A stretch of DNA of 64,000 nt from Neorhizobium galegae bv. orientalis str. HAMBI 540. Lineage in GTDB: Bacteria > Pseudomonadota > Alphaproteobacteria > Rhizobiales > Rhizobiaceae. The stretch spans positions 1,178,001 through 1,242,000 of the forward strand of contig NZ_HG938353.1 in assembly GCF_000731315.1 (NCBI RefSeq). The letters run 5' to 3'. A program made the translations under genes and the position numbers. Shown here one piece after another: positions 43,819 through 53,508 of the stretch; the first letter of the stretch is position 1, and every line of letters begins with the position of its first letter. A model generated the notes under the pieces. It did no database searches. It was given only the letters and a program-made list of their open reading frames with translations, and was not told the origin of the DNA.

Positions 43819-44325
43819 ATGGTCTACTTCGTCCGCACCGCCGGTGAAGCTGACGTCGAGCAGATCCGCGCCCTGCTGGCGGCGACTTTTCACGATACCT
43901 ATGATCCGTTCTACGGGGCCGACAAGGTCAGGAGGATGGTCGACGGCTGGCATTCTCCGGGCGCCGTCAAGGCGCGTATCCAGAAGCGCGGCGGCGAGTT
44001 CCTCGTAGCCGACAACGGCAAGGATATCGGCGGCATCGGTTATGCCGCCATGTATCCGAAAATGGTGAAGACGGCGATGCTGCACCAGCTCTACGTCAAA
44101 CCGTCCTGCCAGAACGAGGGCATTGGCCGCGACATCTTCGCCGAGCTCGAAACCTGTTTTCCAGATGCCGAGATCATGCGGGTCGAGGTGGCACTGCCGA
44201 ACGTGCGCGCGATGTCCTTCTACGAGAGGCTCGGGTTTTCCGAGGTCGACCGGATGGAGGAATGGGGCGCTCCCAATTCTGGCCTGCCGGCGATCATCAT
44301 GGAGAAGCGGCTGGAGTTGCGTTAG
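43819..44325 (+). CDS. GNAT family N-acetyltransferase
   Basis: A 168-residue protein. The start VYFVRTAGEADVEQIRALL, the acetyl-CoA loop QLYVKPSCQNEGIGRDIF and VEVALPNVRAMSFYERLGF give a clear GNAT. It begins five bases after gatB, so they probably share a transcript. Substrate unknown. Confidence 0.85.
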   Translation: MVYFVRTAGEADVEQIRALLAATFHDTYDPFYGADKVRRMVDGWHSPGAVKARIQKRGGEFLVADNGKDIGGIGYAAMYPKMVKTAMLHQLYVKPSCQNEGIGRDIFAELETCFPDAEIMRVEVALPNVRAMSFYERLGFSEVDRMEEWGAPNSGLPAIIMEKRLELR

Positions 44326-44350
44326 ATCTCGACACCGAAGAGGAGCTTGC

Positions 44351-44812
44351 ATGGCCGATATCGTGATCCGCCGAGCGCGGGAAGCCGACCTTCCCGAACT
44401 CGTCACCCTGTTTGCAGCCGATGATATCGGCGGCCATGGCGACACGACGGACGAGGGCGCCTTCGACGACTACCTGCGCGCCTTCAATGTCATCGATGCC
44501 TCGCAGAACGAACAGCTTTTCGTCGCCGAACTGGAAGGCGAAGTGGTCGGCACGTTCCAGATCCTCTTCAACCGCACGCTGACGGGCCGGGGATCGCTGG
44601 CGATGATCCTGGAAGCGGTGCAGACGCGCGGCGATATGCGCGGCAAGGGCATCGGCGGTCAGATGATCCATCATGCGATCGAGGAAGCCAGGCGCCGCGG
44701 TTGCCGCCAGGTCGCGCTCACCTCCAACATGGCCCGCACGGACGCGCATCGCTTCTATGAACGGCTCGGCTTCGCCAAAAGCCATTTCGGCTTCAAGATG
44801 AAGCTCAAATGA
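44351..44812 (+). CDS. GNAT family N-acetyltransferase
   Basis: A 153-residue acetyltransferase with DIVIRRAREADLPELVTLF at the start and RGDMRGKGIGGQMIHHAIEE as the acetyl-CoA loop, then ALTSNMARTDAHRFYERLGF. The ATG at 44351 has AGGAG six bases before it. It is 25 bases after the previous GNAT; the two are only distantly alike, so not a recent duplication. Substrate unknown. Confidence 0.85.
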   Translation: MADIVIRRAREADLPELVTLFAADDIGGHGDTTDEGAFDDYLRAFNVIDASQNEQLFVAELEGEVVGTFQILFNRTLTGRGSLAMILEAVQTRGDMRGKGIGGQMIHHAIEEARRRGCRQVALTSNMARTDAHRFYERLGFAKSHFGFKMKLK

Positions 44813-44915
44813 CCGTGCGCGACATTTGGAATCACTGGACATCGAAGGCGTCAAGCGGCATAAGCGGATCAACTACTTCGATCGTCATCCTGTTTGCCAA
44901 GCCGACGGAACATCC

Positions 44916-45314
44916 ATGAAAAACCTCCTGCTGCAGATCTTCACCTGGTGGAACGGACAGACCATGGGCACCCGGTTCTTCACCTGGCGTTTCGGCAAGA
45001 AGGTCGGCGAAGACGAGCTGGGCAATATCTATTACGAAGGTCCGATGACCTCCTGGGGCAAGCCGAAGCGCTGGGTGATCTACAAGGATTACGCCGAAGC
45101 CTCCGCGATCGGCCCCGGCTGGCACGGCTGGATGCACTACCGCACCGACGTTGCTCCGTCGCAGGAAGACTACAAGGCCCGCGAATGGGAAAAGGCGCAC
45201 AAGCCCAATGCCACAGGCACGCCGCTTGCGTATCACCCGCAGGGCTCGCTTGCCGCCACCGGCGAACGCCCCCGCGTCACCGGCGATTACGACGCTTGGA
45301 CACCCGGCAACTGA
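44916..45314 (+). CDS. NADH:ubiquinone oxidoreductase 17.2 kDa-type subunit (NDUFA12 family)
   Basis: A 132-residue protein related to mitochondrial NDUFA12, an accessory complex I subunit kept in alphaproteobacteria. Family blocks are LGNIYYEG, KRWVIYKDYAEASAIGPGWHGWMHY and the proline-rich end. The ATG at 44916 begins the conserved MKNLLLQIFTWWNGQTMGTR. It is far from the nuo operon that ends at 602, which is normal for this supernumerary subunit. Confidence 0.9.
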   Translation: MKNLLLQIFTWWNGQTMGTRFFTWRFGKKVGEDELGNIYYEGPMTSWGKPKRWVIYKDYAEASAIGPGWHGWMHYRTDVAPSQEDYKAREWEKAHKPNATGTPLAYHPQGSLAATGERPRVTGDYDAWTPGN

Positions 45315-45381
45315 CACCTGTTTTGGCCACAATCGCACTCTAGGTCTCGACGCCGACGGGATCGCCGGGACGGGAAGCACA

Positions 45382-45810
45382 ATGGGATTGATGACGGTTT
45401 TTCCACGCAAGCCAATGGTCGGCGCATTGATCGCGCTTGCATCCGTGCTTGCGGCGGATGGTGTGTCTGCAGCGCGGTTGAACAATCCGGTCGCGGTCTT
45501 TGCCGGCATCGACAAGATCACCGGCCGCATCACGACATTCGATGTCTATGTCAACGAGACCGTTCAATACGGCGCGCTGCAGGTGACGCCAAAAGTCTGT
45601 TATTCCCGCGACGAGACGGAAGCCCAGAAGATCGATGGTTTCGTGGAAGTGGACGAGATCACTCTCGACCGCAAGATCCGTCGGATATTCACCGGCTGGA
45701 TGTTCGCCGACAGCCCCGGCCTCAACGCCGTGGAACATCCGATCTATGACGTCTGGCTGACCGGCTGCAAGCAGAAGTCCGACGTGCCGCCGCCGAAGGC
45801 GACCAACTGA
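45382..45810 (+). CDS. DUF2155 domain-containing secreted protein
   Basis: A 142-residue protein with a signal peptide (VGALIALASVLAADGVSA) and the DUF2155 core: VAVFAGIDKITGRITTFDVYV, then VTPKVCYSR and the end FTGWMFADSPGLNAVEHPIYDVWLTGC, seen in parts. Two cysteines may form a disulfide. The family is alphaproteobacterial, often next to aat or the NDUFA12-type gene as here, with no known function. Confidence 0.87.
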   Translation: MGLMTVFPRKPMVGALIALASVLAADGVSAARLNNPVAVFAGIDKITGRITTFDVYVNETVQYGALQVTPKVCYSRDETEAQKIDGFVEVDEITLDRKIRRIFTGWMFADSPGLNAVEHPIYDVWLTGCKQKSDVPPPKATN

Positions 45811-45817
45811 TTCCCCT

Positions 45818-46435
45818 TCAGAATTTCAGATGCGGCAGATCGACAGCTTTTCTCAACAGCTTGAGATAGTCGTCCTTCGGGATGTCGATCGCGCCGAACG
45901 TCTTCAGATGCTCGGTGGTGAATTGCGTGTCGAGAAGCGTGAAGCCGTTCACCTTCAGCCGTTCCACCAGATGCGTCAGGCAGATCTTGGAGGCGTTGGT
46001 GCGCCTCGAAAACATGCTTTCCCCGAAGAAGGCCGAGCCGAGCGAAACGCCATAAAGGCCGCCGACCAGTTCATCGCCCTCGAAGGCCTCGACGCTATGC
46101 GCATGGCCCATGCGGTGCAACTCGATATAGAGCTTGCGGATGGTGGAGTTGATCCAGGTGCTCGGCCGGTCGCCGGCGGGCTCGGCGCAGAAGGCGATCA
46201 CCCGTTCGAATGCCGTGTCGAAGCGGATGTCGAGCGGGCTCTTGCGGACCGCCTTGGCGAGGCTTTTCGAAATGTGGAAGCCGTCGAGCGGCAGGATGCC
46301 GCGCATTTCCGGCTCGACCCAGAAGATTTCCGGGTCGTCGGCGGATTCGGCCATCGGGAAAAGGCCGATGGAATAGGCGCGCAACAGGATTTCCGGGGTT
46401 ATCGCCGGGTAATATCTGCCACGCCGCCCTGCCAT
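45818..46435 (-). CDS. aat: Leucyl/phenylalanyl-tRNA--protein transferase
   Basis: A 205-residue enzyme that adds Leu or Phe to proteins with N-terminal Lys or Arg, marking them for ClpAP in the N-degron pathway. Family motifs: [57 protein letters not shown] and [16 protein letters not shown]. Length is normal. Convergent with the DUF2155 gene (seven bases apart), eight bases after accC on minus. Confidence 0.93.
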   Translation of the reverse strand: MAGRRGRYYPAITPEILLRAYSIGLFPMAESADDPEIFWVEPEMRGILPLDGFHISKSLAKAVRKSPLDIRFDTAFERVIAFCAEPAGDRPSTWINSTIRKLYIELHRMGHAHSVEAFEGDELVGGLYGVSLGSAFFGESMFSRRTNASKICLTHLVERLKVNGFTLLDTQFTTEHLKTFGAIDIPKDDYLKLLRKAVDLPHLKF

Positions 46436-46443
46436 CGATCTCC

Positions 46444-47790
46444 CTAATGCGTCTTGTCGCCGGCGAGATAGTGTTCCAGCCAGTGAATGTCATAATCGCC
46501 ATTGGCGATATCCGGATTGTCAACGAGGTCCTGAAACAGCGGCAGCGTCGTCTTGATGCCGTCCACGACGAACTCGTCCAGCACACGGCGCAGGCGCATC
46601 ATGCATTCGACGCGGGTGCGTCCGTGCACGATCAGCTTGCCGATCAGGCTGTCGTAATAGGGCGGGATCTTGTAGCCCGCATAGGCGCCGGAATCGACAC
46701 GCACACCAAGGCCACCCGGCGCATGGAAATGCGTGATCGTGCCGGGCGACGGCACGAAAGTGCGCGGATCCTCGGCATTGATGCGGCATTCGATGGCATG
46801 GCCGGAGAACACGATATCTTCCTGGCGGACGGACAAGCCGCCACCGGAGGCGACGCGGATCTGTTCGTGCACGAGGTCGATGCCGGTGATCGCTTCGGTG
46901 ACCGGATGCTCGACCTGAAGGCGGGTGTTCATTTCGATGAAATAGAACTCGCCGTTCTCGTAGAGGAACTCGACCGTGCCGGCGCCGCGATATTTCAGCT
47001 TTCGCATGGCATCGGCGCAGATCTCGCCGATCTTCATCCGCTGCTCGACATTGAGGGCCGGGGAGTTGGCCTCTTCCCAGACCTTCTGGTGGCGGCGCTG
47101 CAGCGAGCAGTCGCGTTCACCGAGATGGATGGCGTTGCCTTCGCCGTCACCGACAACCTGGATTTCGATGTGGCGCGGCTTTTCGAGATATTTTTCCATG
47201 TAGACGGCGTCGTTGCCGAAAGCGGCGAGCGCTTCGGAACGGGCAGTCGACACGGCTTCGTCGAGATCGGCCTCGGTCTTGGCGACCTTCATGCCGCGTC
47301 CGCCACCGCCGGCGGTTGCCTTGATCAGCACAGGGAAGCCGATCTGGCGGGCGATTTCCATCGCATTCTCGGGCTTCACTTCGCCTTCGGAACCGGGAAC
47401 GACGGGGATGCCGAGTTCCTGCGCGGTCTGCTTGGCGGTGATCTTGTCGCCCATGATGCGGATATGGTCGGCGGTCGGGCCGATGAAGGTGATGCCGTGC
47501 GCGTCGAGGATATCCGCGAACTTGGCGTTTTCCGACAGGAAGCCGTAGCCCGGATGCACGGCGTCGGCGCCGGTGATTTCGCAGGCGGCGACGATCTGGT
47601 GAATGTTCAGGTAGCTGTCGCGCGACGGCGGCGGGCCGATGCACACGCTTTCGTCGGCAAGCCGCACATGCATGGCGTCGGCGTCGGCGGTGGAATGGAC
47701 CGCGACGGTTGCGATGCCGAGTTCCTTGCAGGCACGAAGCACGCGAAGCGCGATTTCACCGCGGTTGGCTATGAGGATCTTGGAAATCAT
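46444..47790 (-). CDS. accC: Acetyl-CoA carboxylase, biotin carboxylase subunit
   Basis: A 448-residue ATP-grasp enzyme that carboxylates the biotin of AccB, the first step of fatty acid synthesis. Motifs: [22 protein letters not shown] at the start (in parts), the glycine-rich GGGGRGMKV, the EMKPR-like biotin site as [10 protein letters not shown], and [12 protein letters not shown]. It starts eight bases after accB, the usual accBC operon. Confidence 0.95.
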   Translation of the reverse strand: MISKILIANRGEIALRVLRACKELGIATVAVHSTADADAMHVRLADESVCIGPPPSRDSYLNIHQIVAACEITGADAVHPGYGFLSENAKFADILDAHGITFIGPTADHIRIMGDKITAKQTAQELGIPVVPGSEGEVKPENAMEIARQIGFPVLIKATAGGGGRGMKVAKTEADLDEAVSTARSEALAAFGNDAVYMEKYLEKPRHIEIQVVGDGEGNAIHLGERDCSLQRRHQKVWEEANSPALNVEQRMKIGEICADAMRKLKYRGAGTVEFLYENGEFYFIEMNTRLQVEHPVTEAITGIDLVHEQIRVASGGGLSVRQEDIVFSGHAIECRINAEDPRTFVPSPGTITHFHAPGGLGVRVDSGAYAGYKIPPYYDSLIGKLIVHGRTRVECMMRLRRVLDEFVVDGIKTTLPLFQDLVDNPDIANGDYDIHWLEHYLAGDKTH

Positions 47791-47798
47791 GGATGCGC

Positions 47799-48257
47799 CT
47801 ACTCGATGACGACGAGCGGCTGGCCGTACTCGACGGGCTGAGCGTCGTTGACCAGGATTTCCGTGACCTTGCCGGAGCGCGGCGCCGGGATCTGGTTCAT
47901 CGTCTTCATGGCTTCGATGATCAGCAGCGTCTGGCCTTCCTTGACGGTGGCGCCGACTTCGACGAAGGCGCGCGAGCCAGGGGCCGGGGAGAGGTAGATA
48001 GTGCCGACCATCGGCGCGGTCACGGCGTTCTTGTTGTCCTGCACGGCGGGCGCTGCAGCAACGGGAGCGGCTGCGGCGGCCGGGGCGTAGCCGGGCGCTG
48101 CGATCGGGGCCTGGACATACTGCATCGTGCCGGCGCGGGATACGCGGATACGCAGATCGTCCTGTTCGACTTCGATCTCGGTGAGGTCGGTCTCGTTGAG
48201 AATGTTCGCGAGGTCGCGGATCAGTCCCTTGTCGATACCGTTCTTCTTGTCAGACAT
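47799..48257 (-). CDS. accB: Biotin carboxyl carrier protein of acetyl-CoA carboxylase
   Basis: A 152-residue carrier with an N-terminal domain, an Ala/Pro-rich flexible linker (about residues 45-75) and a C-terminal biotinyl domain. The biotinylated lysine is K118 in EAMKTMNQI, the target of the BirA ligase encoded at 605-1375. The gene starts an accB-accC(-aat) run; aroQ lies 28 bases upstream on the same strand, so all may be one transcript. Confidence 0.95.
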   Translation of the reverse strand: MSDKKNGIDKGLIRDLANILNETDLTEIEVEQDDLRIRVSRAGTMQYVQAPIAAPGYAPAAAAAPVAAAPAVQDNKNAVTAPMVGTIYLSPAPGSRAFVEVGATVKEGQTLLIIEAMKTMNQIPAPRSGKVTEILVNDAQPVEYGQPLVVIE

Positions 48258-48285
48258 GGCAAACCCTATTGTTCTGGTTATCTTG

Positions 48286-48723
48286 TCAAGCGGTAATGGA
48301 TTTTAAGGCGTGCAGCGCCAGAATGTAGCTCGCGGTGCCAAAACCGCAGATCACGCCCTTTACCGCCGGTGCGATCATCGAATGATGGCGGAATTCCTCC
48401 CGCGCGTGGACATTCGAGATATGAAGCTCGATCACCGGCACGGAGATCGCCTTGATGGCGTCGTGCAATGCAATCGAGGTATGGGTATAGGCGCCCGCGT
48501 TGATGGCGACGCCGACGGCCTTTTCGTTGGCCTCGTGCATCCAGTCGATCAGCACGCCCTCGTGATTGCTCTGGCGGAAATCGACATCGAAGCCAAGTTC
48601 CCTACCGGCTGCAATACAGTCGTTCTCGACGTCCTTCAGCGTGGCAGCGCCATAGATGCCCGGCTCGCGCTTACCCAGCATATTGAGATTGGGGCCGTTG
48701 AGGACGAAGACCGTCTTGCTCAT
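48286..48723 (-). CDS. aroQ: 3-dehydroquinate dehydratase, type II
   Basis: A 145-residue shikimate-pathway enzyme. The start KTVFVLNGPNLNMLGKREPGIYG (in parts) contains the active-site tyrosine and lid, AINAGAYTHTSIALHDAI and ELHISNVHAREEFRHHS supply the substrate site. I use the ATG at 48723; the frame beyond to 48762 is unlike the family. It precedes accB-accC, as in many bacteria. Confidence 0.94.
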   Translation of the reverse strand: MSKTVFVLNGPNLNMLGKREPGIYGAATLKDVENDCIAAGRELGFDVDFRQSNHEGVLIDWMHEANEKAVGVAINAGAYTHTSIALHDAIKAISVPVIELHISNVHAREEFRHHSMIAPAVKGVICGFGTASYILALHALKSITA

Positions 48724-48857
48724 CACTGATCTATTGGTTCCCTGCAGAAATTCAGGGGCCACCTATAGACCGGCGAGGCGGCAAGGGAAAGCCCCCGCCG
48801 CGCCGAAAGCCCGTGAGTCCACTGTGATGGAACATCTATTGGTTGGCACCCGCCGTG

Positions 48858-49634
48858 TCAGCAGGTCGCCTTGCCGCATGCGCGCACATTGGCGACCTTC
48901 TGCTCGATCGTATCGAGGCCGACGGCGCCGAAGACGGCTTCGTCGGCGACCACATAGGTCGGCGTGCCGGTGATGCCGATCGCGTTGGCGAGCCGGTAGG
49001 CGTCGCGCACCAGATCGTCGTTCGGCTCATCGGCCATGGACTTGCGGATCGCCGCTTCCTTGACGCCGAGCGCACCCGCGACCGCAATGGCCGTCGCTTC
49101 CGAGGCATGCGGCTTGCCGCCAAGCAGTTCGCGGTGGAATTTTGCATATTTCTCAGGCGCCAGCAGACGCACGGCGTTGGCCACCCGATGGGCTGCAAGC
49201 GAGTCCGGCCCGAGGATCGGGAATTCCTTCAGGATGAAACGGACGTTCTTGTCCTTGGAAAGGATGTCGTCCATGTCGGAGAGCGCCCGCTTGCAGTAGC
49301 CGCAATTGTAATCGAAGAACTCGACGACCGTGACGTCGCCCTTCGGATTGCCGAGCGTGATGTCGGTCGGCGAGGAGAAGATCGCCTGCTTGTTGTCCGC
49401 GATCGCCTTGGTCGACTGCTCGACGCGCTGGGTCTGCTGCTTGGTTTCCAATGCGTTTTGAACCTCGACCAGCACTTCCGGGTTCTGGATCAGATATTGG
49501 CGGATGAACTCGCCCATCTCCTTCTTCTGCTGGTCGTCCAGGGCGGCAGCCGGAGCGGCCGCGGAAAGTGCCAAGGCCAGCATCGAGCTGGCGGCCAATG
49601 TCTTGAAAACGGGCGTCTTGAACAGGCGAGTCAT
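48858..49634 (-). CDS. DsbA-family periplasmic thioredoxin-like protein
   Basis: A 258-residue protein with a signal peptide (TLAASSMLALALSAAAPAAA), an N-terminal helical part (residues 33-85, DUF-like scaffold) and a thioredoxin domain. The redox motif is CGYC at residues 111-114 (EFFDYNCGYCKRA) with the cis-proline loop GITGTPTYVV. It resembles the ScsC/Com1 type, acting as disulfide oxidase or isomerase. The ATG at 49634 is preferred since the signal peptide begins there. Confidence 0.87.
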   Translation of the reverse strand: MTRLFKTPVFKTLAASSMLALALSAAAPAAALDDQQKKEMGEFIRQYLIQNPEVLVEVQNALETKQQTQRVEQSTKAIADNKQAIFSSPTDITLGNPKGDVTVVEFFDYNCGYCKRALSDMDDILSKDKNVRFILKEFPILGPDSLAAHRVANAVRLLAPEKYAKFHRELLGGKPHASEATAIAVAGALGVKEAAIRKSMADEPNDDLVRDAYRLANAIGITGTPTYVVADEAVFGAVGLDTIEQKVANVRACGKATC

Positions 49635-49879
49635 CCATATCCTCTTGGATCGGGCACACGAATCCCGCGCACCATTGTTGTGGTTTGTGCCCAAAGTAAG
49701 CCAGTCGGGCTTTCCAAAAAACCTCAAAATCATGTCCAGGCCGTTTTCACCGGTTCACAACTGCGTATGACGCCTGGCCGGATGATGAAATGGAGTCGGA
49801 TTCCAACACGTTGGCTGCCTTTCCGGAATCGCTTCGGCAGGCAGTTGATCCGGTTTCTGAGGTTAAAGGCAGAGCAAAA

Positions 49880-49910
49880 ACAAAAACGGCCGCGTTTTGC
49901 GCGGCCATTT
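49880..49910 (-). terminator. Rho-independent terminator of rne
   Basis: GGCCGCG and CGCGGCC (49888-49906) form a perfect seven-base stem with a TTTTG loop; on minus it is followed by GTTTTTGTTTTT. It lies about 20 bases past the rne stop. Confidence 0.82.
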
Positions 49911-49928
49911 CATCTGTTCTCGTTAGGC

Positions 49929-52910
49929 TCAGAAGAAGCCGCGGCGCTGCCACCAGCCGGCCTTCTTGGGCTTCGACGGATCGGCTTCGGTCTCGGGCGC
50001 TGCCGCTGGATCGGAGCTCTTCACCACTGCCTCGGCGGAGGAGGAGATGTTCGAGGCGCGATTGGCACGAGCCGGTTTCGCGTCGCCGGCATCGACCTGC
50101 TCGGTCGTCTGCGCTTCTTCGACGGGAGCTTCGGCAGCCGGAGCAATCTCGGCAGCCTGCGGCTCTTCGCCGAGTGCGGCTTCGACCTGTTCGACGACGG
50201 TTTCCACCGGAACCGGAGCTGCGACAGTCACAGGGACCTCTTCGGCAGCTGGGACGTCGGCGACGGTCGTTGCCTTGCCACGACGCGAACGGCGGGGCTT
50301 GGCCTCTGCCTTGCCGCCAGATGCTGCTTCCGCCTCAGCGGGAGCAGCGACTGCCTCGACGGCGACCTCTTCAGCGGCCTCGGCTGCTGCTGCTGCCGGC
50401 GCTGCCTCGACGTCATCGCTGGATGCGTCTTCGTCGGCCGCTTCGCCGTCATCCGAAGCGTTCAGTTCCTGTCCGTCCTCGCCGTTGCGATTGCGACGAC
50501 CACCGCGCTTGCCGCGGCGGCGGCGCTTGCGGCGATTTTCTTCCGAGTCCGAATCGGCGGCAACCGTTGCGTCGGATGCTTCGCCGGCTTCGGAAACATC
50601 GTCCTCGCCTTCGTCGCCGTCCTCGTCGCCATCGGCCATGTCGTCGCTGCCGCCCTGGGCAGTCTGGGCGTCTCCGCCCTTTTCGCCGCCACGGTTGCGC
50701 CGACGCCGGCGGCGCTTGCGCTTGCGGCCGTTCGGGTCGTCGCCCTGAGGTTGGGCGCGCTCGGCAACAGCAACAGCTGCGGGCTGCGACGAAGCGACAA
50801 TCTCTTCCTCGTCCTCCTCGTCGGCCTCGACGATGATGTCGTCATCGTCCTCTTCGACGGGGATCGCTGCGAACTGCATCAGGCTTTCGATCTTGACCGG
50901 GTTTTCGACCGGCTCGCCGCGATCGATCGCGAAGTGGCTGGAGCCGATGCTGACATCCGATTCGATGAGGATCGAGACGCCGAAGCGGTTCTCGTAGTCG
51001 ATGATCGACGCGCGCTTGTGGTTGAGCAGGTAGAGCGCGATGTCAGGCGTGGTACGCACGGTAATGTCATGCGTGGTGTTCTTGAGGAGGTGTTCCTCGA
51101 CACCGCGCAGCACGTGCAGGGCGACCGACGACTGCGAGCGCACATGGCCGGTGCCGCCGCAATGGGTGCAGACCTGCGTCGTGGATTCGAGCACCGAGGC
51201 GCGGATACGCTGGCGCGACATTTCGAGCAGGCCGAAATGCGAGATGCGGCCGACCTGGATGCGGGCGCGGTCGTTCTTCAGGCAATCCTTCAGCCGCTTC
51301 TCGACGGCGCGGTTGTTGCGCTTTTCTTCCATGTCGATGAAGTCGATGACGATCAGGCCGGCAAGGTCGCGCAGGCGAAGCTGGCGGGCAACTTCTTCCG
51401 CCGCTTCCAGGTTGGTCTGGAGAGCCGTTTCCTCGATCGAATGTTCGCGGGTCGAACGGCCGGAATTGACGTCGATGGCGACGAGCGCTTCCGTCTGGTT
51501 CATGATCAGGTAGCCGCCGGACTTCAGCGTCACCTGCGGCTGCAGCATGCGGTCGAGCTGCGCCTCGATGCCGGAACGGGCAAAGATCGGGTGCAGGTCG
51601 CGATAGGGCTGGACCACCTTGGCATGGCTCGGCATCAGCATCTTCATGAAGTCTTTCGCTTCACGATAGCCTTCTTCGCCAGACACGATGATCTCGGAAA
51701 TGTCCTTGTTGTAGAGGTCGCGGATCGAGCGCTTGATCAACGAGCCTTCTTCATAGACGAGGGTAGGGGCGGTCGAGCTCAGTGTCAGCGTGCGGACGTT
51801 CTCCCACAGGCGCATCAGGTATTCGAAGTCACGCTTGACCTCGACGCGGGTGCGGTTGGCACCGGCGGTGCGCAGGATGACGCCCATGCCCTGTGGCACG
51901 TCGAGCTCGCGGGCGATTTCCTTGAGACGCTTGCGGTCCTGCGGCTGGGTGATCTTGCGGGAGATACCACCGCCACGCGCCGTGTTTGGCATCAGTACCG
52001 AATAACGGCCGGCGAGCGAAAGGTAGGTGGTGAGAGCAGCGCCCTTGTTGCCGCGCTCTTCCTTGGCGACCTGCACGAGCAGGATCTGGCGGCGCTTGAT
52101 GACTTCCTGGATGCGATACTGCTTGCGCGGCTTGCGCACGACACGGTCCGGAACTTCTTCCATCGCGTCTTCGGCACCGACCGATTCGATGACTTCCTTC
52201 TCGTGGTTGTCATCGTCGTCGTCGTCATCGAAATCGTCGTTGCGGCCACCACCGCGGCGGGCGTCGACATCTTCCGAAATCGAATCGGTCTCGACCATCG
52301 CCGCCATTTCGCCGGGCGTCGAGCCGTCGTCGTCATTGGTGTCGGAGGAGGGGGCGGTTTCGCCCTCGGATGCTGCGGCTTCTGCGGCGGGCACTTCGTC
52401 TGCCGGCTTCTTGCGGGCGCGGCTGCGGCGCGGCTTGGCCTTCGGCTTTTCTGCCTCTTCAGCGGCGACAGCCTCGACCGGGTTCGCTTCCGTTGCTTCC
52501 GCACCGGCTTCGCTTGCGGGCTCGGCAGCGGGTGCCGGGGTGGAAATGCCGATATCCGGCTGATCCTGATTGGCAAGATCGACCATCGGATCGGCGGCTT
52601 CGGCCTCGGCGATCTTGCGCTGATCCTCGGCTTCCTGCTGCATCAGCGCCTGACGGTCGGCAAGCGGGATCTGATAATAGTCGGGATGGATTTCGGCGAA
52701 GGCGAGGAAGCCGTGACGGTTCCCGCCGTAGTCGACGAAAGCGGCTTGTAGTGAGGGTTCGACCCTCGTCACTTTCGCCAGATAGATATTGCCGCGTATC
52801 TGTTTCTTATGCTGCGATTCGAAATCGAATTCCTCGATCCGGTTACCGCGAACGACAACTACGCGCGTCTCCTCTTCGTGAGACGCGTCGATAAGCATTT
52901 TGTCTGCCAT
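49929..52910 (-). CDS. rne: Ribonuclease E
   Basis: A 993-residue endonuclease that starts most mRNA decay and processes rRNA and tRNA. The S1 domain (about residues 35-130) is split by an acidic, Ala-rich insertion of some 120 residues, a feature of alphaproteobacterial RNase E. The catalytic DNase-I-like part has IDVNSGRSTREHSIE, and the zinc-link cysteines are in CTHCGGTGH. The C terminus (from about residue 690) is disordered, with arginine-rich patches (RKRKRRRRRRNRGG) alternating with acidic runs, likely a degradosome scaffold. A long 5' leader may carry autoregulation. Confidence 0.95.
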   Translation of the reverse strand: MADKMLIDASHEEETRVVVVRGNRIEEFDFESQHKKQIRGNIYLAKVTRVEPSLQAAFVDYGGNRHGFLAFAEIHPDYYQIPLADRQALMQQEAEDQRKIAEAEAADPMVDLANQDQPDIGISTPAPAAEPASEAGAEATEANPVEAVAAEEAEKPKAKPRRSRARKKPADEVPAAEAAASEGETAPSSDTNDDDGSTPGEMAAMVETDSISEDVDARRGGGRNDDFDDDDDDDNHEKEVIESVGAEDAMEEVPDRVVRKPRKQYRIQEVIKRRQILLVQVAKEERGNKGAALTTYLSLAGRYSVLMPNTARGGGISRKITQPQDRKRLKEIARELDVPQGMGVILRTAGANRTRVEVKRDFEYLMRLWENVRTLTLSSTAPTLVYEEGSLIKRSIRDLYNKDISEIIVSGEEGYREAKDFMKMLMPSHAKVVQPYRDLHPIFARSGIEAQLDRMLQPQVTLKSGGYLIMNQTEALVAIDVNSGRSTREHSIEETALQTNLEAAEEVARQLRLRDLAGLIVIDFIDMEEKRNNRAVEKRLKDCLKNDRARIQVGRISHFGLLEMSRQRIRASVLESTTQVCTHCGGTGHVRSQSSVALHVLRGVEEHLLKNTTHDITVRTTPDIALYLLNHKRASIIDYENRFGVSILIESDVSIGSSHFAIDRGEPVENPVKIESLMQFAAIPVEEDDDDIIVEADEEDEEEIVASSQPAAVAVAERAQPQGDDPNGRKRKRRRRRRNRGGEKGGDAQTAQGGSDDMADGDEDGDEGEDDVSEAGEASDATVAADSDSEENRRKRRRRGKRGGRRNRNGEDGQELNASDDGEAADEDASSDDVEAAPAAAAAEAAEEVAVEAVAAPAEAEAASGGKAEAKPRRSRRGKATTVADVPAAEEVPVTVAAPVPVETVVEQVEAALGEEPQAAEIAPAAEAPVEEAQTTEQVDAGDAKPARANRASNISSSAEAVVKSSDPAAAPETEADPSKPKKAGWWQRRGFF

Positions 52911-53508
52911 TGAAATTCTGCTCCTCGGCGCCGCCGGGGGAATGCAGAAAAGGCTGCCACAAGGACAGGCCCGTCATGCAATGCGGTCGTTGCGCCGGAT
53001 AAAGATGTTCCCGTCGGGCGCGGTTGTGACGGCAACCGGAAAGATGACGGGGAGCGTTGCTCCCTCGGTCCCTCCAGGTTCTGAAAATTGTGCCGCGACA
53101 TCAAAAACCAAACGAGAATGACGATACCATAGGCCCGCAGGGGCCCGATGAATGTGCTCCGTATGAGCGGTGGGTGGCATGCCACCCGGTATTATTCCGG
53201 CCACCGCCGGTTGGATCGTGTATCAGGAAAAAGTGTAGCGACGGCGGATGACTGTCGGTCTTCGGCGCCAGGTCCTGAAGAGGCTGGCCAGCCTATCGGC
53301 AGACTATCCCGTCAACACTTTAACCCTCGTGGGCGTTGTATGGTTTATCTGTCACAATAGCAAGGGAAAAGCCAGGTTTGCCATATTCTCGATGGAATTA
53401 GACCTCTTATGAATGGCAAGGAACGGGCGGATGATTCGCATCTTTTGACGGGCAAATGCCTTCTAAATTGGGCACTTTGATGCGGGTTGCCTGATAGGCG
53501 GCGGGGCT
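52911..53508. other. Gene-free stretch between divergent rne and amidase genes
   Basis: About 600 bases with no supported gene. It must hold both promoters. On the rne side, about 300 bases include a perfect 16-base palindrome at 53172-53187 (GGGTGGCATGCCACCC) nested with CGGTGG and CCACCG arms, consistent with a structured rne leader. The amidase side near 53380-53500 is AT-richer. Confidence 0.55.
53172..53187 (-). promoter_or_regulatory. Perfect palindrome in the rne leader region
   Basis: GGGTGGCATGCCACCC is a 16-base perfect palindrome, about 265 bases ahead of the rne start. RNase E genes often have long structured leaders through which the enzyme controls its own mRNA (known for enteric bacteria). 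Here this is inference; a DNA-binding site is also possible. Confidence 0.35.

Noticed and set aside
48843..52751. 1302-codon open frame on plus, opposite the DsbA-like and rne genes
   Set aside because: It crosses two genuine minus-strand genes and their gap, with composition of a shadow frame.
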